A DNA stretch of 64,000 nucleotides from Halomonas sp. I5-271120 (GCF_030553075.1 NZ_CP130701.1:1116001-1180000); one strand, 5' to 3'; shown: positions 1-10,948, counted from the stretch's first letter. Program-made: numbers and translations. Notes: generated from the sequence alone by a model not told the origin.

Positions 1-558
1 GATGTAGCCACCCAGGTGCTTGTCGGGCGCCCACAGAATCTTCTCGCCGCGCGCCTTCAGGTGCTCGATCACGTCGACAGCAATCGAGGAGGTCACCACC
101 CAGTCGGCGCGCGCCTTCACCGCCGCCGAGGTGTTGGCATAGACGACTACGGTGCGATCGGGGTGGGCATCGCAGAAGGCCGCGAACTCATCGGCCGGGC
201 AGCCCAGATCCAGCGAACAGGTCGCCTCCAGGGTCGGCATCAGCACACGCTTTTCCGGCGACAGAATCTTGGCGGTCTCGCCCATGAAGCGCACGCCTGC
301 CACCACCAGGGTCGAGGCCTCATGGCGGGCACCGAAGCGAGCCATTTCCAGGGAGTCGGCCACACAGCCGCCGGTTTCCTCGGCAAGCTGCTGGATGGCG
401 TCGTCGGTATAATAATGCGCTACCAGCACGGCATTACGCTCGTGCAGCAGGCGTTTGATTTCATCAATGCGCGCCTCATCCTCGGCGGGAATGCGCGTCG
501 GGCAGTAGGCGCGGGCCAGATGCTCGCGCACCTCGGCTCGGGAAGTCATGATCGTCAT
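1..558 (-). CDS. nadA: Quinolinate synthase A, 5' part (runs off the left edge)
   Basis: NadA condenses iminoaspartate with dihydroxyacetone phosphate to quinolinate in de novo NAD synthesis, using a cytoplasmic [4Fe-4S] cluster. About 186 N-terminal residues are visible and read like NadA throughout: [35 protein letters not shown], and [13 protein letters not shown], which carries the first cluster cysteine region. ATG codons at 558 and 549 are both in frame; 558 was chosen, but either could be used. The gene is divergent from the small lipoprotein at 1020, about 460 bases away. The C-terminal cluster ligands lie outside the window, so completeness cannot be judged. Confidence 0.93.
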   Translation of the reverse strand, partial: MTIMTSRAEVREHLARAYCPTRIPAEDEARIDEIKRLLHERNAVLVAHYYTDDAIQQLAEETGGCVADSLEMARFGARHEASTLVVAGVRFMGETAKILSPEKRVLMPTLEATCSLDLGCPADEFAAFCDAHPDRTVVVYANTSAAVKARADWVVTSSIAVDVIEHLKARGEKILWAPDKHLGGYI

Positions 559-1019
559 CGTGTCTACCACTGTGACTGGCAGGGGCTCCCCCTGCATGGC
601 ACCAGATGCATCGGCCGCTGTGCTCTCTGCACGCGCCGAGGCTCCAGAGGGCGTTGACGGTACGGCTCCCGCACCGTCTGCCCAACTGACATTTTAGCTC
701 GAATCGAGGCGCTTGTCGTCGCTAGAACACTCAACACGGCGTAAAGCGCCTGCCATGCGCGACGCCGGCAGTGATATCGCCCACTTCCAGGAGGCCTCGT
801 CCACCCCGCTGCTCGCCCTGGCATGCGGCCGCCCTGGCACGTGGAAGCGCTGCCATCAGCACTGCCCTGTTTATCGGCCCGCGTATCGCCCCTGGGAGGC
901 GACGGGCTTTTCATCCGCCCTGCCCCGCCCAAGCTCAGAGATCAACTACACTGAGAGAGTGAAGTCGCGACTTGGCTTCATCCCTCACCGTGTCGCGTTC
1001 GCGACAGGAAGTTAGTCCC
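559..1019. other. Intergenic region between nadA and the lipoprotein gene
   Basis: This is 461 bases between divergent genes. No reading frame here looks like a protein. It must hold the promoters for nadA (leftward) and the lipoprotein (rightward), but I could not place -10/-35 boxes with confidence. A GC-rich hairpin around 885-910 precedes a short T run and is too weak to call. Confidence 0.4.
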
Positions 1020-1241
1020 ATGAACACATTGCACGGGCCTGCACTCACTATCGGGATAGCAGTATTGCTACTCACTCTCTCGGGCTGTTCCGGCATGTCG
1101 GCACAGGACAGGAACACCGCCCTTGGCGCGGGCGCCGGCGCTATCGGTGGTTCGGTGCTGACGGGTGGCAGCACAATGGGCACTATCGGCGGTGCCGCCG
1201 TCGGCGGCGTCATTGGTCACGAAGTCAGCAAGCCTGACTGA
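1020..1241 (+). CDS. Small OsmB-like glycine-zipper lipoprotein
   Basis: A 73-residue protein with a lipoprotein signal: hydrophobic segment ILLLLTLSGCSG-like with the lipobox cysteine near residue 22, then a glycine-zipper stretch (ALGAGAGAIGGSVLTGG and GTIGGAAVGGVIG). Such 2TM glycine-zipper lipoproteins (OsmB/SlyB type) sit in the outer membrane and are often induced by osmotic stress. ATG 1020 is chosen over the longer upstream frame because AGGAAG lies just before it. Its position ahead of another tiny membrane peptide at 1295 suggests a stress-related pair, which is inference. Confidence 0.75.
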   Translation: MNTLHGPALTIGIAVLLLTLSGCSGMSAQDRNTALGAGAGAIGGSVLTGGSTMGTIGGAAVGGVIGHEVSKPD

Positions 1242-1294
1242 AACAACACGACCATCAAGGAAGCGTGTTGCATCTCACCAAGGAGCAATAAAAC

Positions 1295-1369
1295 ATGAAT
1301 AATATCGTCTATATCGTCGGCGCCGTCGTAATCGTGCTGGCCATCCTGTCATTTCTCGGCTTTCGCTAG
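1295..1369 (+). CDS. 24-residue single-span membrane peptide
   Basis: ATG 1295 is preceded by AAGGAG (1280-1285) at good spacing. The product is almost entirely hydrophobic (NNIVYIVGAVVIVLAILSF, then LGFR), a single membrane span with a final arginine. Very short peptides of this form (IVxIVGxVVIVLxxLSFLGFR) are, from memory, widespread in Proteobacteria and have no known function. It follows the glycine-zipper lipoprotein by 53 bases on the same strand, so the two may share a transcript. The strong ribosome site is the main evidence for translation. Confidence 0.6.
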   Translation: MNNIVYIVGAVVIVLAILSFLGFR

Positions 1370-1438
1370 GCTGGCACCTGGGCGTTCAGCATTTTGTTGG
1401 CACAGAAAAAATGTCAGCACAGACAACCCGCGCATAGC

Positions 1439-1473
1439 AAAACGCCCCGACCTCAGGGAGGTCAGGGCGTTTC
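1439..1473 (-). terminator. Intrinsic terminator of the tRNA-Lys cluster
   Basis: A GC-rich stem (AACGCCCCGACCTC paired with GAGGTCAGGGCGTT, small loop) is followed on the minus strand by TTTT. It lies about 10 bases beyond the last tRNA-Lys gene. The plus-strand side carries TTT, so weak termination in that direction is possible. Confidence 0.75.
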
Positions 1474-1482
1474 GGCATAATT

Positions 1483-1558
1483 TGGTGGGTCGTGTAGGAT
1501 TCGAACCTACGACCAATTGGTTAAAAGCCAACTGCTCTACCAACTGAGCTAACGACCC
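1483..1558 (-). tRNA. tRNA-Lys (anticodon TTT), copy 3
   Basis: A 76-base cloverleaf including encoded CCA: acceptor GGGTCGT/ACGACCC, D-arm with AGCTCAGTTGGTAGAGC, anticodon loop CTTTTAA, and T-arm with GGTTCGAATCC. The sequence is identical to the two copies upstream. It is the last gene of a three-copy cluster transcribed leftward. Confidence 0.97.
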
Positions 1559-1596
1559 GCAGTCATATCCCGAACGGGGACATGCAGCGGCGGTAA

Positions 1597-1672
1597 TGGT
1601 GGGTCGTGTAGGATTCGAACCTACGACCAATTGGTTAAAAGCCAACTGCTCTACCAACTGAGCTAACGACCC
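1597..1672 (-). tRNA. tRNA-Lys (anticodon TTT), copy 2
   Basis: Identical in sequence to its neighbours, with anticodon loop CTTTTAA and encoded CCA. The spacers between copies are short and unrelated in sequence, so the tRNA bodies are conserved while the spacers are not. Confidence 0.97.
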
Positions 1673-1690
1673 GCCGCCGGGCCGTCGAGA

Positions 1691-1766
1691 TGGTGGGTCG
1701 TGTAGGATTCGAACCTACGACCAATTGGTTAAAAGCCAACTGCTCTACCAACTGAGCTAACGACCC
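1691..1766 (-). tRNA. tRNA-Lys (anticodon TTT), copy 1
   Basis: First gene of the leftward tRNA-Lys cluster, with the same 76-base sequence and encoded CCA as copies 2 and 3. It lies 63 bases beyond the stop of rluB, so the tRNA transcript could start in that gap or be read from rluB. Confidence 0.97.
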
Positions 1767-1829
1767 GCTCGACAGGGCGCATAGGTTACTCGTATCACCC
1801 TGTCTTCGCAAGTCTTTTTACGCAGTTTT

Positions 1830-2687
1830 TCAGCGTTTGCGCTGTCCGGTCGGCTTGCGCATGCCTTGCACCGGGCGACGCTTGCGCTTGTCGCGGCTCC
1901 AGCGGTTCTTCTCGTCCGGGGTCAGCTCCGGCACCTTGCGCGACTCGAGGCCGGCAAGGGTCGACAGGTTATCGACCTCGGCCTGGGTCAGCTCGGTCCA
2001 TTCGCCGGCCTTGGCCCGCTTGTCGAGGAAGATATTGCCGTAACGCACTCGCTTGAGGCGGCTCACGGTCAGCCCCTGGGATTCCCACAGACGGCGCACC
2101 TCGCGGTTGCGGCCCTCCATGATCACCACATGGAACCAGGTGTTGATGCCTTCGCCGCCGAACTCCTGCACGTCGGTGAAGTGCGCGGGGCCATCGTCGA
2201 GCATCACGCCCTCGACCATCGTCTTGACGTGGGCCTGGGTCACGTCGCCCATGACCCGCACCGCATATTCGCGCTCGACCTCGGTGGACGGATGCATCAG
2301 CCGGTTGGCCAGTTCGCCATCGGTGGTGAACAGCAGAAGACCGCTGGTGTTGATGTCCAGGCGGCCAACGGCCACCCAGCGCTCGCCCTTGAGGCGCGGC
2401 AGGCGCTCGAAGACGGTGCGACGCCCTTCCGGGTCCTTGCGGGTGCACAGCTCGCCCTCGGGCTTGTTGTACATGATGACCCGCCGGGTGCTCTCGGCGG
2501 CGGTCTTCAAGCTGACCGGCCGGTCGTCGAGGCTGACCCGATCACGGGGCTCGACGCGATCGCCGAGGCTTGCCACCTGGCCGTTGACCTTGACGCGCCC
2601 GGCGCTGATGGCGGTTTCCATCTCGCGGCGCGAGCCGAAGCCGGCACGGGCCAGCACTTTCTGCAGTTTTTCGCTTGTGGTGTTCAT
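1830..2687 (-). CDS. rluB: 23S rRNA pseudouridine synthase RluB
   Basis: RluB converts U2605 of 23S rRNA (E. coli numbering) to pseudouridine. The 285-residue protein has an N-terminal S4 RNA-binding domain (about 6-60, [20 protein letters not shown]) and an RsuA-type catalytic domain with [20 protein letters not shown], whose Asp is the expected nucleophile. [15 protein letters not shown] is typical of the RluB branch. A basic tail ([19 protein letters not shown]) ends the protein. Its ATG overlaps the scpB stop by 4 bases (ATGA), so scpA-scpB-rluB is read as one translationally coupled unit, a common gammaproteobacterial order. Confidence 0.95.
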   Translation of the reverse strand: MNTTSEKLQKVLARAGFGSRREMETAISAGRVKVNGQVASLGDRVEPRDRVSLDDRPVSLKTAAESTRRVIMYNKPEGELCTRKDPEGRRTVFERLPRLKGERWVAVGRLDINTSGLLLFTTDGELANRLMHPSTEVEREYAVRVMGDVTQAHVKTMVEGVMLDDGPAHFTDVQEFGGEGINTWFHVVIMEGRNREVRRLWESQGLTVSRLKRVRYGNIFLDKRAKAGEWTELTQAEVDNLSTLAGLESRKVPELTPDEKNRWSRDKRKRRPVQGMRKPTGQRKR

Positions 2688-3622
2688 GACTCTGAGGGTG
2701 TCTCGTCAGATGAGTGATCCGTTCCCGCGCGGCCGTCATCATCGACGGTCGGCGCTTGGCGGGCGCGGTCGGCCAGGCGTGCTTCGAGATCGGCGAAGCT
2801 GAGCCCGGCCTGCGTGGACGCCTTCCCGGCGTGTGGGTCCGCGTCGGCCATCCCGGCCGTCGCGTGTTCATCGTCGGGCGCCGTAGCGCCCGCCTGCGGA
2901 GCCTGGGCCCCGTCCTGCTGTGCTGGCGATGCTGCCTCTTCTTCTGCGGCAGTGCCGCCAGCATGTGTCTCGTCTTCGCCTGATGGGGTCTCGCGGGTCG
3001 CTTCGTCGTGTAACGCTGCGTCGTCGCCTGCGGCCTCCCCGCTCGACCTATCTGAACCATCAGCAGACTGCTCGAGTTCGTTGAAGCGCGCCTCGAAGTC
3101 CTTCAGCTCGTGCATCGGCGGCAGCCCGTCCAGGGTCTTGAGGCCGAAGTCGTCGAGGAAGGCGCGGGTCGTGGCGTACACCGAAGGTCGCCCGGGCACA
3201 TCCCGCTGACCCACCACACGAATCCAGCCGCGCTCGCTCAGGGTGCGCATGATCGAACTCGATACCGCCACGCCGCGCACCTCTTCGATATCGCCGCGGG
3301 TCACCGGCTGACGATAGGCAATCAGCGCCAGGGTTTCCAGCAGCGCGCGGGAATAGCGCTGCGGACGCTCGTCCCACAGCCGCGACACCCAGGGCGACAG
3401 GCGCTGGCGAATGCGCAACTGAAAGCCCGAAGCGGTCTCGATCAGCTCCAGGGCGCCGGATTCCAGGCGCTCGCCGAGCCGGGCCAGCGCCTCTCTAAGG
3501 TCGCGCCGCGGCGGCCGCTCATGATCGTCGAACAGGCTCTCCAGGCGCTCCGTCGACAGCGGCTCGCCGGCGGCCAGCAGGGCCGCTTCGAGAATCTGAT
3601 CGAGATGGTGGCGCTCGTTCAT
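2684..3622 (-). CDS. scpB: Segregation and condensation protein B
   Basis: ScpB pairs with ScpA and SMC-type proteins in chromosome condensation and segregation. The 312-residue protein has the tandem winged-helix core in residues 1-170 ([59 protein letters not shown]). A long acidic, Ala-rich tail (about 190-312) makes it longer than the usual 180-220 residues and looks unstructured. It starts 10 bases after the scpA stop and overlaps rluB by 4 bases. Confidence 0.93.
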   Translation of the reverse strand: MNERHHLDQILEAALLAAGEPLSTERLESLFDDHERPPRRDLREALARLGERLESGALELIETASGFQLRIRQRLSPWVSRLWDERPQRYSRALLETLALIAYRQPVTRGDIEEVRGVAVSSSIMRTLSERGWIRVVGQRDVPGRPSVYATTRAFLDDFGLKTLDGLPPMHELKDFEARFNELEQSADGSDRSSGEAAGDDAALHDEATRETPSGEDETHAGGTAAEEEAASPAQQDGAQAPQAGATAPDDEHATAGMADADPHAGKASTQAGLSFADLEARLADRARQAPTVDDDGRAGTDHSSDETPSES

Positions 3623-3631
3623 GGCGCGGGC

Positions 3632-4615
3632 TTACTCCTGCTCGGCATCGGTGAGCGGCGGTGGGCGCCGCCCCGGGTCTTGCGTGTCATCGGTGGCCTC
3701 GAAGGGGCTTTCCTCTCCCTTTTCCGCCTCGCCGGCCACAGGCTCGTCGGCTTGCTCAGGCTGATAGGCCTGCTCCGGCTCGGCCAGCCGCGCGCGGACG
3801 TGAATCGGCGACAGTGGCGCATTCTGCACGATCTCGATCATCGCTTCCTTGGCAAGTTCGAGCAGTGCCATGAAGGTCACCACCACGCCTGCTTTGCCCT
3901 CTTCCAGCGTAAAAAGCGCTTCAAAGGGGGTATAGCGCTGATGATGCAGCGCCTCCATGATCTTGAGCATGCGTTCGCGGGTCGACAGCACCTCGCGGCT
4001 GATATGGTGCTCCTGGGTCAGCTCGGCGCGCTTCATGATGCCCGCCAGGGCGCCGAGAAGCTCATCGAGCTCGACATCCGGATGCACCACCCGCGTCTCG
4101 AGATCGGGCAAGGCGGCGGTGGCCGGAAACCAGTCGCGGCCGACCCGGGGCAATTCGCCGAGCGACTCAGCGGCCTCCTTGAGGCGCTCGTACTCCTGCA
4201 GGCGACGGATCAGCTCGGCCCTGGGATCGCCTTCGTCATCCTCGTCGTCGCCCTTGGGCGGGCGCGGCAGCAGGGTGCGCGACTTGATCTCGGCGAGCAT
4301 CGCCGCCATCAGCAGATATTCACCGGCAAGCTCGATCTGCATCGCCTTCATCAGCTCGACGTACTCGATGTACTGACGAGTGATCGCGGCCACGTCGATG
4401 GACAGGATGTCCAGATTCTGGCGGCGAATCAGATACAGCAGCAAATCCAGCGGGCCCTCGAAGGTTTCGAGAAAGACCCTGAGCGCCTCGGGAGGAATGT
4501 ACAGATCCTCCGGCATCTCGGTGATCGGCTGATCGAACAGCCGCGCGAGGATATCCGCCTGCTCGGCGGCGGCAGCTGGCTCATCGTCACGCGCCGTCTC
4601 GGATATCTCGCTCAC
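3632..4615 (-). CDS. scpA: Segregation and condensation protein A
   Basis: ScpA is the kleisin subunit that bridges SMC heads with ScpB. The 327-residue protein has the N-terminal kleisin signature (VFLETFEGPLDLLLYLIRRQ, about residue 48 onward) and LAGEYLLMAAMLAEIKSRTL, the SMC-contacting helices. The C-terminal winged helix region (around 205-270) is followed by an acidic disordered tail. The start is GTG at 4615, with AGGG and GGAG upstream. It is the first gene of scpA-scpB-rluB. Confidence 0.93.
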   Translation of the reverse strand: MSEISETARDDEPAAAAEQADILARLFDQPITEMPEDLYIPPEALRVFLETFEGPLDLLLYLIRRQNLDILSIDVAAITRQYIEYVELMKAMQIELAGEYLLMAAMLAEIKSRTLLPRPPKGDDEDDEGDPRAELIRRLQEYERLKEAAESLGELPRVGRDWFPATAALPDLETRVVHPDVELDELLGALAGIMKRAELTQEHHISREVLSTRERMLKIMEALHHQRYTPFEALFTLEEGKAGVVVTFMALLELAKEAMIEIVQNAPLSPIHVRARLAEPEQAYQPEQADEPVAGEAEKGEESPFEATDDTQDPGRRPPPLTDAEQE

Positions 4616-4752
4616 ACCCTGGGGGATCTCCTGCCATCGTGGCGCCGGCCCGCGTGACCGGCAAAGTCGCGCAGTCTACCAAGAGTCATGCCCCGGACGT
4701 AAGCCAGCCGTGACGCTGGCTATCTCGTTCAAGGACGAAACCCAAAGCGACA

Positions 4753-6672
4753 TCACCTATCCGGGCCGGCCGCCTCGGCCTTGCGGTAGCGCCCCTGATA
4801 ATCGAAGAGCTTGTCGCGCACCTGCCAGAAGCGCCCCACCTTGCGGCCTACCACGAAATCGGGCGCCTTGAGCCGGGCTTCGCCCTCGAGCACTTCCTGA
4901 ATGCTGGTCGGCCGCCAGTCGGTGCCCGGGGCCCGCAGATGCCGGGCGAGAAAGGCACGCTGGAAGGCGTGGCGCTGGGCCGGCGTCTCCAGCGCAAACC
5001 ACTCGGCGAGCGCGGTGCCATCTTCATCGTAATAGCTGATCTTGAGTCGCTCCAGGCCTCGACCATTACGGGTCGCTTCGAGCTGCATGGCACTGACCCT
5101 CAGCACACGGGCATCGCGCAGTTTGAGGGCCTCACGCAGCTTATCGTCAGGGTCGACCAACCGCTCGCCACAGCCGTGGCAGGCACGTGCCGCGATATCA
5201 TTCTCGGCACCGCAGCGTTCGCAGGTCTTGAAGCGAAAGCGGAAGGAGCACTGTTCACTGGCGCCCGACGCCGCGCCTTGACCTTTATTGGCGCCCGACA
5301 CCGCGCCTTGCCCCTTATTGGCGCCCGACGCCCCGCCACCTTGCCTGTCGCTTTCGTCCTTCATACCCGGTTCGCTGCGTTCGATCAGCCCCTGACAGCG
5401 CCGGCCAAAGTGCTCGATGACCAGCTCGCCGTCCATGCGCCCCCAGAACAGGTTGGCGTGGCCGCACTCGGGGCATTCTACTTGCACCGGCTCGGTGTCG
5501 CCGGCCGGGCGCGGTGCGGCGACCTCGGGGGCATAGATATCCCAGGGGTTGCCGGCGTAGTCGAGGATCAGGCAATCGCGCTTGCCCGGCGCCAGTCGCA
5601 GGCCGCGACCGATGATCTGCTGGTAGAGACTCACCGATTCGGTGGGGCGCAGTATCGCGATCAGATCCACGTGCGGCGCATCGAAGCCGGTGGTCAGCAC
5701 CGAGACGTTGACCAGGTACTTGAGCGTGCGGGCCTTGAAGGCCGCGATCAGCCGCTCCCGCTCCTCCGAGGCCGTGGTGCCGGTGATCAGCGCCGTCTCG
5801 GCGGCGGGCAGCAGGCCGGTCACTTCCTCGGCGTGCTCGACGGTTGAACAGAACAGCATCACGCCCTGGCGGTCCTCGGCGCGGGCCATGACATCGGCGA
5901 CGATGCCGGGCGTGGCGCGGGCGCCCTTAACCACCTGGTTCATCTCCTGCTCATTGAAGCTGCCGCCGATGCCTGGCGCCAGCGCCGAGAAGTCATAACC
6001 CTCGATGGCCACGTCGATGCGCCGGGGCTCGCTCAGGTAGCCCTGGCGCACCATCAGCCGCAGCGGCTGCTCGAAGACGCAGTCCTTGAAGAAGCAGTCC
6101 TCGTCGCCCCGCACCATGCCATGGTGATGACGGTGGAAGATGAAGCCCTGCCCGAGACGATAGGGCGTGGCGGTCAGGCCCAGCACCTTGAGGCGAGGAT
6201 TGGCCTCGCCCAGAGCACTGATCACGCGACGGTAGCTGGCATCTTCACCCAGCGAGACCCGATGGCACTCGTCGATCACCACCAGGGTGAAGTCGCCCGC
6301 CGAGAAGGCATCGAGGCCGTTGATCACCGACTGCACCGAGCCGAACACCACCTGCCGGGTCGCCTCCTTGCGCTTGAGCCCGGCGCTGAAGATATCCGCC
6401 GAGAGGCCGTAGGCCTCATACTTGGCGTGATTCTGCTCGACCAGCTCGCGCACATGGGCGAGCACCAGCACGCGGCCCCGGGCGATGCGGGCGAGCTCGG
6501 CGATCACCAGCGACTTGCCGCTGCCGGTGGGTAACACCACCACGGCCGGCGCGTCGCTGCCACGGAAATGGGCAATGGTGCGTGCCACCGCCTCGTGCTG
6601 GTAGGGGCGCAGGGTTGGCACGTCGGAGGCGGGCGGTGTCGCGGAGGGGGCGGTTTGCGTCATGCCGCGCAT
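4753..6672 (-). CDS. radD: RadD-like superfamily II DNA helicase (YejH)
   Basis: Closely resembles E. coli RadD (YejH), an ATPase acting with SSB and RecA in repair of double-strand breaks and DNA crosslinks. Helicase motifs in order: LRPYQHEAV (Q-like), [19 protein letters not shown] (Walker A), [33 protein letters not shown], and [17 protein letters not shown]. Two cysteine clusters ([11 protein letters not shown] and [19 protein letters not shown]) form the C-terminal zinc region. Between them lies an extra repeated linker ([13 protein letters not shown], three units) that I do not recall in the E. coli protein. Start ATG 6672 has AAGGTAG upstream. Length is 639 against about 586 in E. coli, partly from the linker. 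Confidence 0.92.
   Translation of the reverse strand: MRGMTQTAPSATPPASDVPTLRPYQHEAVARTIAHFRGSDAPAVVVLPTGSGKSLVIAELARIARGRVLVLAHVRELVEQNHAKYEAYGLSADIFSAGLKRKEATRQVVFGSVQSVINGLDAFSAGDFTLVVIDECHRVSLGEDASYRRVISALGEANPRLKVLGLTATPYRLGQGFIFHRHHHGMVRGDEDCFFKDCVFEQPLRLMVRQGYLSEPRRIDVAIEGYDFSALAPGIGGSFNEQEMNQVVKGARATPGIVADVMARAEDRQGVMLFCSTVEHAEEVTGLLPAAETALITGTTASEERERLIAAFKARTLKYLVNVSVLTTGFDAPHVDLIAILRPTESVSLYQQIIGRGLRLAPGKRDCLILDYAGNPWDIYAPEVAAPRPAGDTEPVQVECPECGHANLFWGRMDGELVIEHFGRRCQGLIERSEPGMKDESDRQGGGASGANKGQGAVSGANKGQGAASGASEQCSFRFRFKTCERCGAENDIAARACHGCGERLVDPDDKLREALKLRDARVLRVSAMQLEATRNGRGLERLKISYYDEDGTALAEWFALETPAQRHAFQRAFLARHLRAPGTDWRPTSIQEVLEGEARLKAPDFVVGRKVGRFWQVRDKLFDYQGRYRKAEAAGPDR
5260..5340. 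repeat. 30-bp tandem repeat inside radD
   Basis: Two full 30-bp units and a partial third (5260-5289, 5290-5319, 5320-5340) encode [14 protein letters not shown] decapeptides in the linker between the two zinc clusters of RadD. The unit is a multiple of three, so copy-number change would keep the frame. Confidence 0.85.
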
Positions 6673-6795
6673 TCTACCTTAGCGCCGGGCCAAACGTAGA
6701 TAGCCAGAGAGGCAGAGAGGCAAGGCATGGGTGGCAAAGGGCAAAGGCAAGCGATCAGCACCAAGAGATCGCAACGAGAGCGCCAAGAGCCGCAC

Positions 6796-6824
6796 AAAAA
6801 AGCGCCGCCCCGAGGGGCGGCGCT
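6796..6824 (-). terminator. Intrinsic terminator of purL
   Basis: A perfect GC stem (AGCGCCGCCCC and its complement, loop GAG-like) is followed by a six-T run on the minus strand. It lies about 60 bases past the purL stop codon. Confidence 0.85.
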
Positions 6825-6885
6825 TGCTGGCTTAAGATCGGGCCATGCCTGACTGGCCGGGCGTGGCTAGCCTTACCTGACGGGC

Positions 6886-9800
6886 TCAGCCCAGCCAGGC
6901 GCGAGCGTTGCGGAACAGCCGCAGCCACGCGCCGTCCTGCGTCCACTCGGCTGGACGCCAGGAGTTGGTCACCGCACGCGCCACCCGCTCAGGGTGCGGC
7001 ATCATGATGGTGACGCGCCCGTCCGGGGTGGTCAGGCCGGTGATCCCCGAGGCGGAGCCGTTGGGGTTGGCCGGATAGCGGCTGGTGACCTGGCCGTAGT
7101 TGTCGACGTAGCGCAGCGCGATCTGATCGCTGCCCTGCATGGCGCGCAGGTGGCCCGCGTCGCGGAACTCGGCACGGCCCTCGCCGTGGGCCACGGCGAT
7201 CGGCAGCCGCGAGCCTTCCATGCCGGCGAGCAGAATGGAGGGGCTCTTCTCGACCTGCACCATCGACACCCGGGCCTCGAACTGCTCGGACTCGTTGCGC
7301 ACGAAGCGCGGCCAGTTCTCGGCGCCGGGGATCAGCTCCTTGAGCTGGGAGAGCATCTGGCAGCCGTTGCACACGCCCAGCGAGAAGCTGTCCTCGCGCT
7401 CAAAGAAGGACGCGAACTGCTCCCGGGCGCGCTCGTTGAACAGCACCGACTTGGCCCAGCCACCACCGGCACCCAGCACGTCGCCGTAGGAGAAACCGCC
7501 GCAGGCGACCAGCCCCTTGAACTCATCGAGACTGACGCGGCCGGCGAGGATATCGCTCATGTGCACGTCCACCGCCTCGAAGCCGGCGCGATCGAAGGCC
7601 GCCGCCATTTCGACGTGGCCGTTGACGCCCTGCTCGCGCAGGATCGCCATGGGCGGGCGGGCCAGGTTGACGAACGGCGCAGTGATGTCCTCGTCGACGT
7701 CGAAACTCGGGGTCGCCGAGAGGCCCGGGTCACGGGCGTCGAGCAGGCCGTCGAATTCGTTCTTGGCGCATTCCGGATTGTCGCGCAGCGCCTGCATCCG
7801 GTAGCTGGTCTCGCTCCAGGTGCGCTGGGTCAGCTGGCGAGTGGTCTCGAGCAGCGGCTCCTCGAACAGCGTCACACGCACCTGATCGTCGTAGCGCGGG
7901 CGGGCGATGACGCCGCAGGTATCGATGCCGGCGGCGGCAAACTGCGCCAGCACCGCCTCGGTGTCGCGGCGGTTGACCTGGATCACCGCACCAAGCTCTT
8001 CCGCGAACAGCGCATCGACCGCCTCGACCGGCTCATCGACCAACCAGTCGAGCTTGATTTCGAGACCGGCGTGAGCGGCGAAGGCCATTTCCAGCAGGGT
8101 GGTGATCAGGCCACCGTCGCTGCGGTCGTGGTAGGCCAGCAGCTGGCCGTCGGCATTCAGCCCCTGGATGACACTGAAGAAGGCCTTCAGGTCTTCGGGA
8201 TCGTCGACGTCCGGGCAGTCATGGCCGACCTGGCCGTAGACCTGAGCCAGGGCCGAGCCGCCGAGGCGATTCCGACCGGCGCCGAGATCGATCAGGATCA
8301 GATCGGATTCGTCCTGCTCCAGGTTGATCTGCGGGGTCAGGGTGGCGAGCGCATCGCTGACCGGGGCGAAGCCGGTGATCGCCAATGAGAGCGGCGCGGT
8401 GACGCTCTTGTCCTCGCCCTCCTCGTCCTGCCAGGCGGTGCGCATGGACATCGAGTCCTTGCCCACCGGGATGGCAATGCCCAGCGCCGGGCACAGCTCC
8501 ATGCCCACCGCATGCACGGCGTCGTACAGCGCCTGGTTCTCGCCGGTGTGGTCAGCGGCACTCATCCAGTTGGCGGACAGCTTGATGTCGGAAAGCTTGC
8601 CGATCGGCGCCGCGGCCAGGTTGGTAATCGACTCGGCCACCGCCAGGCGGGCGCTGGCCGCCGGGTCGATCAGCGCCACCGGCGGCCGCTCGCCCATCGC
8701 CATGGCTTCGCCCTGGTGGGTATCGAAGCTGGCGGTGGTCACGGCGACATCCGCCACCGGCACCTGCCAGGGGCCGACCATCTGGTCGCGGGCGACCTGG
8801 CCGGTGATCGAGCGGTCGCCGATGGTGATCAAAAAGCTCTTGGAGGCCACGGCGGGCAGACGCAGCACCCGGTCCAGCGCTTCGCGCAGGTCCAGGTTAT
8901 CCAGCGCCACGCCAGGCATATCGCGCTCTTCGCGACTGAACTCGCGCTGCATCTTGGGCGGTTTGCCGAACAGCACGCTCATCGGCAGGTCGACCGGTTT
9001 GGTGTCGAAGTGACCGTCGCGGACTTCAAGGTGATGGGCCTCGGTGGCCTCGCCGACCACCGCGAAGGGACAACGCTCGCGCTCGCAAAGCGCCTCGAAG
9101 GTCGCGAGCTGCTCGGGCGGCACCGCCAGCACGTAGCGCTCCTGAGCCTCGTTGCACCAGATTTCCAGCGGGCTCATGCCCGGCTCGGCGTTGGGCACCG
9201 CACGCAACTCGAAGACACCGCCGCGCCCGCCGTCCTTGACCAGCTCCGGCAGGGCGTTGGACAGGCCGCCGGCACCGACGTCGTGGATAAAGCAGACCGG
9301 ATTCTCATCGCCCAGTGCCCAGCAGCGGTCGATGACCTCCTGGGAGCGACGCTCGATCTCGGGGTTGTCGCGCTGCACCGAGGCGAAGTCGAGATCTTCA
9401 CTTGAGCTGCCTGAGGCCATCGAGGAGGCCGCGCCACCGCCGAGGCCGATCAGCATCGCCGGGCCGCCCATCACGATCAGCTTGGCGCCGACAGGGATAT
9501 CGCCCTTCTCGACGTGGCCGTCACGGACGTTGCCGTAGCCGCCGGCCAGCATGATCGGCTTGTGGTAGCCGCGGCGTTCGATGCCGCCAGCGCCCAGGGC
9601 GTCCTGCTCGTAGGTACGGAAGTAGCCGGCGAGGTTCGGGCGGCCGAACTCGTTGTTGAAGGCGGCACCGCCGATCGGCCCCTCGAGCATGATGGCAAGC
9701 GCCGACTGGATGCGCTCGGGCTTGCCGTAGTCGAAGGCTTCCCAGGGCTGCACGAACTCGGGAATACGCAGGTTCGAGACCGAAAAGCCGGTGAGGCCGG

Positions 9801-10806
9801 CCTTGGGCTTGCCGCCGAGACCGGTGGCGCCCTCGTCGCGAATCTCGCCGCCGGCGCCGGTCGCCGCACCGGGATGCGGGGCAATGGCGGTCGGGTGGTT
9901 GTGGGTCTCGACCTTCATCAGGATCTGGATCGGTTCCTGATGGCTTGCGTAGGTGGCCCGCTCACCCGCCTTGCCGGTCAGCGGCGCGGCGAAGAAACGC
10001 CCCGCCTCGCTGCCACGAATCACCGCAGCGTTGTCGCTGTAGGCTGAAAGAGTATCTTCCGGCGACTGCTCATGGGTATTCTTGATCATCTTGAACAACG
10101 AGCGCGGCTGCGCCTCGCCGTCGATCACCCAGTCGGCGTTGAAGATCTTGTGGCGGCAGTGCTCGGAGTTGGCCTGGGCGAACATCATCAGCTCGACGTC
10201 GGCCGGGTTGCGACCCAGCCCTTCGAAGGCTTCGAGCAGGTAGTCGATCTCGTCTTCGGCGAGCGCCAGACCGAGCGCCTGGTTGGCCTCGACCAGGGCC
10301 GCGCGGCCCTTGGCCAGCACATCGACCTGGCCAAGCGGGGCCGGCGACTGATGGGAGAACAGCTTGGCCGCATCGGAGGCATTGGTCAGCACCGACTCGG
10401 TCATGCGGTCGTGGATCGTCGCCACGATCGCCTCGAAGGCGTCCTCGGAGAGGGTGCCGTCGAGCTGCACGCGATAGGCGATACCGCGCTCCAGGCGCTG
10501 GATCTTGTCCAGGCCACAGTTGCGGACGATATCGGTGGCCTTCGAGGACCAGGGCGACTGGGTGCCGATACGCGGCACCACCAAAAACAGATGACCGTCG
10601 CGCGCACCGGCCGGGGCAACGGCCCCATAGTCCAGCAGACGCTCGAGGGTCGCGGTTTCTTCGGCGGACAGATCGCCGTCATGATCGATGAAATGGACGT
10701 AGTCGGCCGTGAGGGAGGCGACTTCCGGTACCTGGGTACGCAGGGCGGCCATCAGCTTGGCATGACGGAAATCAGAGAGGGCGGGCGCACCTCGCAGTTC
10801 GAGCAT
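6886..10806 (-). CDS. purL: Phosphoribosylformylglycinamidine synthase
   Basis: The large PurL converts FGAR, ATP and glutamine to FGAM in purine synthesis. The product is 1306 residues if it starts at ATG 10806 ([18 protein letters not shown]), which lines up with E. coli PurL (1295 residues); the frame could extend to 10893, but that extension looks non-coding. Seen in order: the PurS-like N-domain, the linker, two AIR-synthase-like halves ([34 protein letters not shown]), and a C-terminal class I glutaminase with Cys in [13 protein letters not shown] and a later HGEGRAEF histidine. It is transcribed alone, with a strong terminator, and is divergent from mltF. Confidence 0.97.
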   Translation of the reverse strand: MLELRGAPALSDFRHAKLMAALRTQVPEVASLTADYVHFIDHDGDLSAEETATLERLLDYGAVAPAGARDGHLFLVVPRIGTQSPWSSKATDIVRNCGLDKIQRLERGIAYRVQLDGTLSEDAFEAIVATIHDRMTESVLTNASDAAKLFSHQSPAPLGQVDVLAKGRAALVEANQALGLALAEDEIDYLLEAFEGLGRNPADVELMMFAQANSEHCRHKIFNADWVIDGEAQPRSLFKMIKNTHEQSPEDTLSAYSDNAAVIRGSEAGRFFAAPLTGKAGERATYASHQEPIQILMKVETHNHPTAIAPHPGAATGAGGEIRDEGATGLGGKPKAGLTGFSVSNLRIPEFVQPWEAFDYGKPERIQSALAIMLEGPIGGAAFNNEFGRPNLAGYFRTYEQDALGAGGIERRGYHKPIMLAGGYGNVRDGHVEKGDIPVGAKLIVMGGPAMLIGLGGGAASSMASGSSSEDLDFASVQRDNPEIERRSQEVIDRCWALGDENPVCFIHDVGAGGLSNALPELVKDGGRGGVFELRAVPNAEPGMSPLEIWCNEAQERYVLAVPPEQLATFEALCERERCPFAVVGEATEAHHLEVRDGHFDTKPVDLPMSVLFGKPPKMQREFSREERDMPGVALDNLDLREALDRVLRLPAVASKSFLITIGDRSITGQVARDQMVGPWQVPVADVAVTTASFDTHQGEAMAMGERPPVALIDPAASARLAVAESITNLAAAPIGKLSDIKLSANWMSAADHTGENQALYDAVHAVGMELCPALGIAIPVGKDSMSMRTAWQDEEGEDKSVTAPLSLAITGFAPVSDALATLTPQINLEQDESDLILIDLGAGRNRLGGSALAQVYGQVGHDCPDVDDPEDLKAFFSVIQGLNADGQLLAYHDRSDGGLITTLLEMAFAAHAGLEIKLDWLVDEPVEAVDALFAEELGAVIQVNRRDTEAVLAQFAAAGIDTCGVIARPRYDDQVRVTLFEEPLLETTRQLTQRTWSETSYRMQALRDNPECAKNEFDGLLDARDPGLSATPSFDVDEDITAPFVNLARPPMAILREQGVNGHVEMAAAFDRAGFEAVDVHMSDILAGRVSLDEFKGLVACGGFSYGDVLGAGGGWAKSVLFNERAREQFASFFEREDSFSLGVCNGCQMLSQLKELIPGAENWPRFVRNESEQFEARVSMVQVEKSPSILLAGMEGSRLPIAVAHGEGRAEFRDAGHLRAMQGSDQIALRYVDNYGQVTSRYPANPNGSASGITGLTTPDGRVTIMMPHPERVARAVTNSWRPAEWTQDGAWLRLFRNARAWLG

Positions 10807-10948
10807 GTCGTTCGAGCCTCGGGAACAAAGCATGAAATGGGGGCCGCGGCCTGCGGCAACGAATTCCCCATGATACTGGAAAGGCCGCGCCACCGAAATC
10901 CGCGAGGTGGCAGCCTGTAAAAGGGTAGTTTAAGGTGAGCTTTCCTTA

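Noticed and set aside
1349..1657. A frame across two tRNA-Lys genes
   Set aside because: Its repeated peptide (VEQLAFNQLVVGSNPTRPT) is simply the translation of tRNA sequence, a well-known false gene.
3110..4657. A 515-codon open frame opposite scpB and scpA
   Set aside because: Same reason: it mirrors two strongly supported genes and its sequence looks like a codon shadow.
6994..8388. A 464-codon open frame on the plus strand opposite purL
   Set aside because: It lies wholly inside purL, whose sequence is conserved. In high-GC DNA, the opposite strand often stays open, and this frame shows no recognisable motif or ribosome site.
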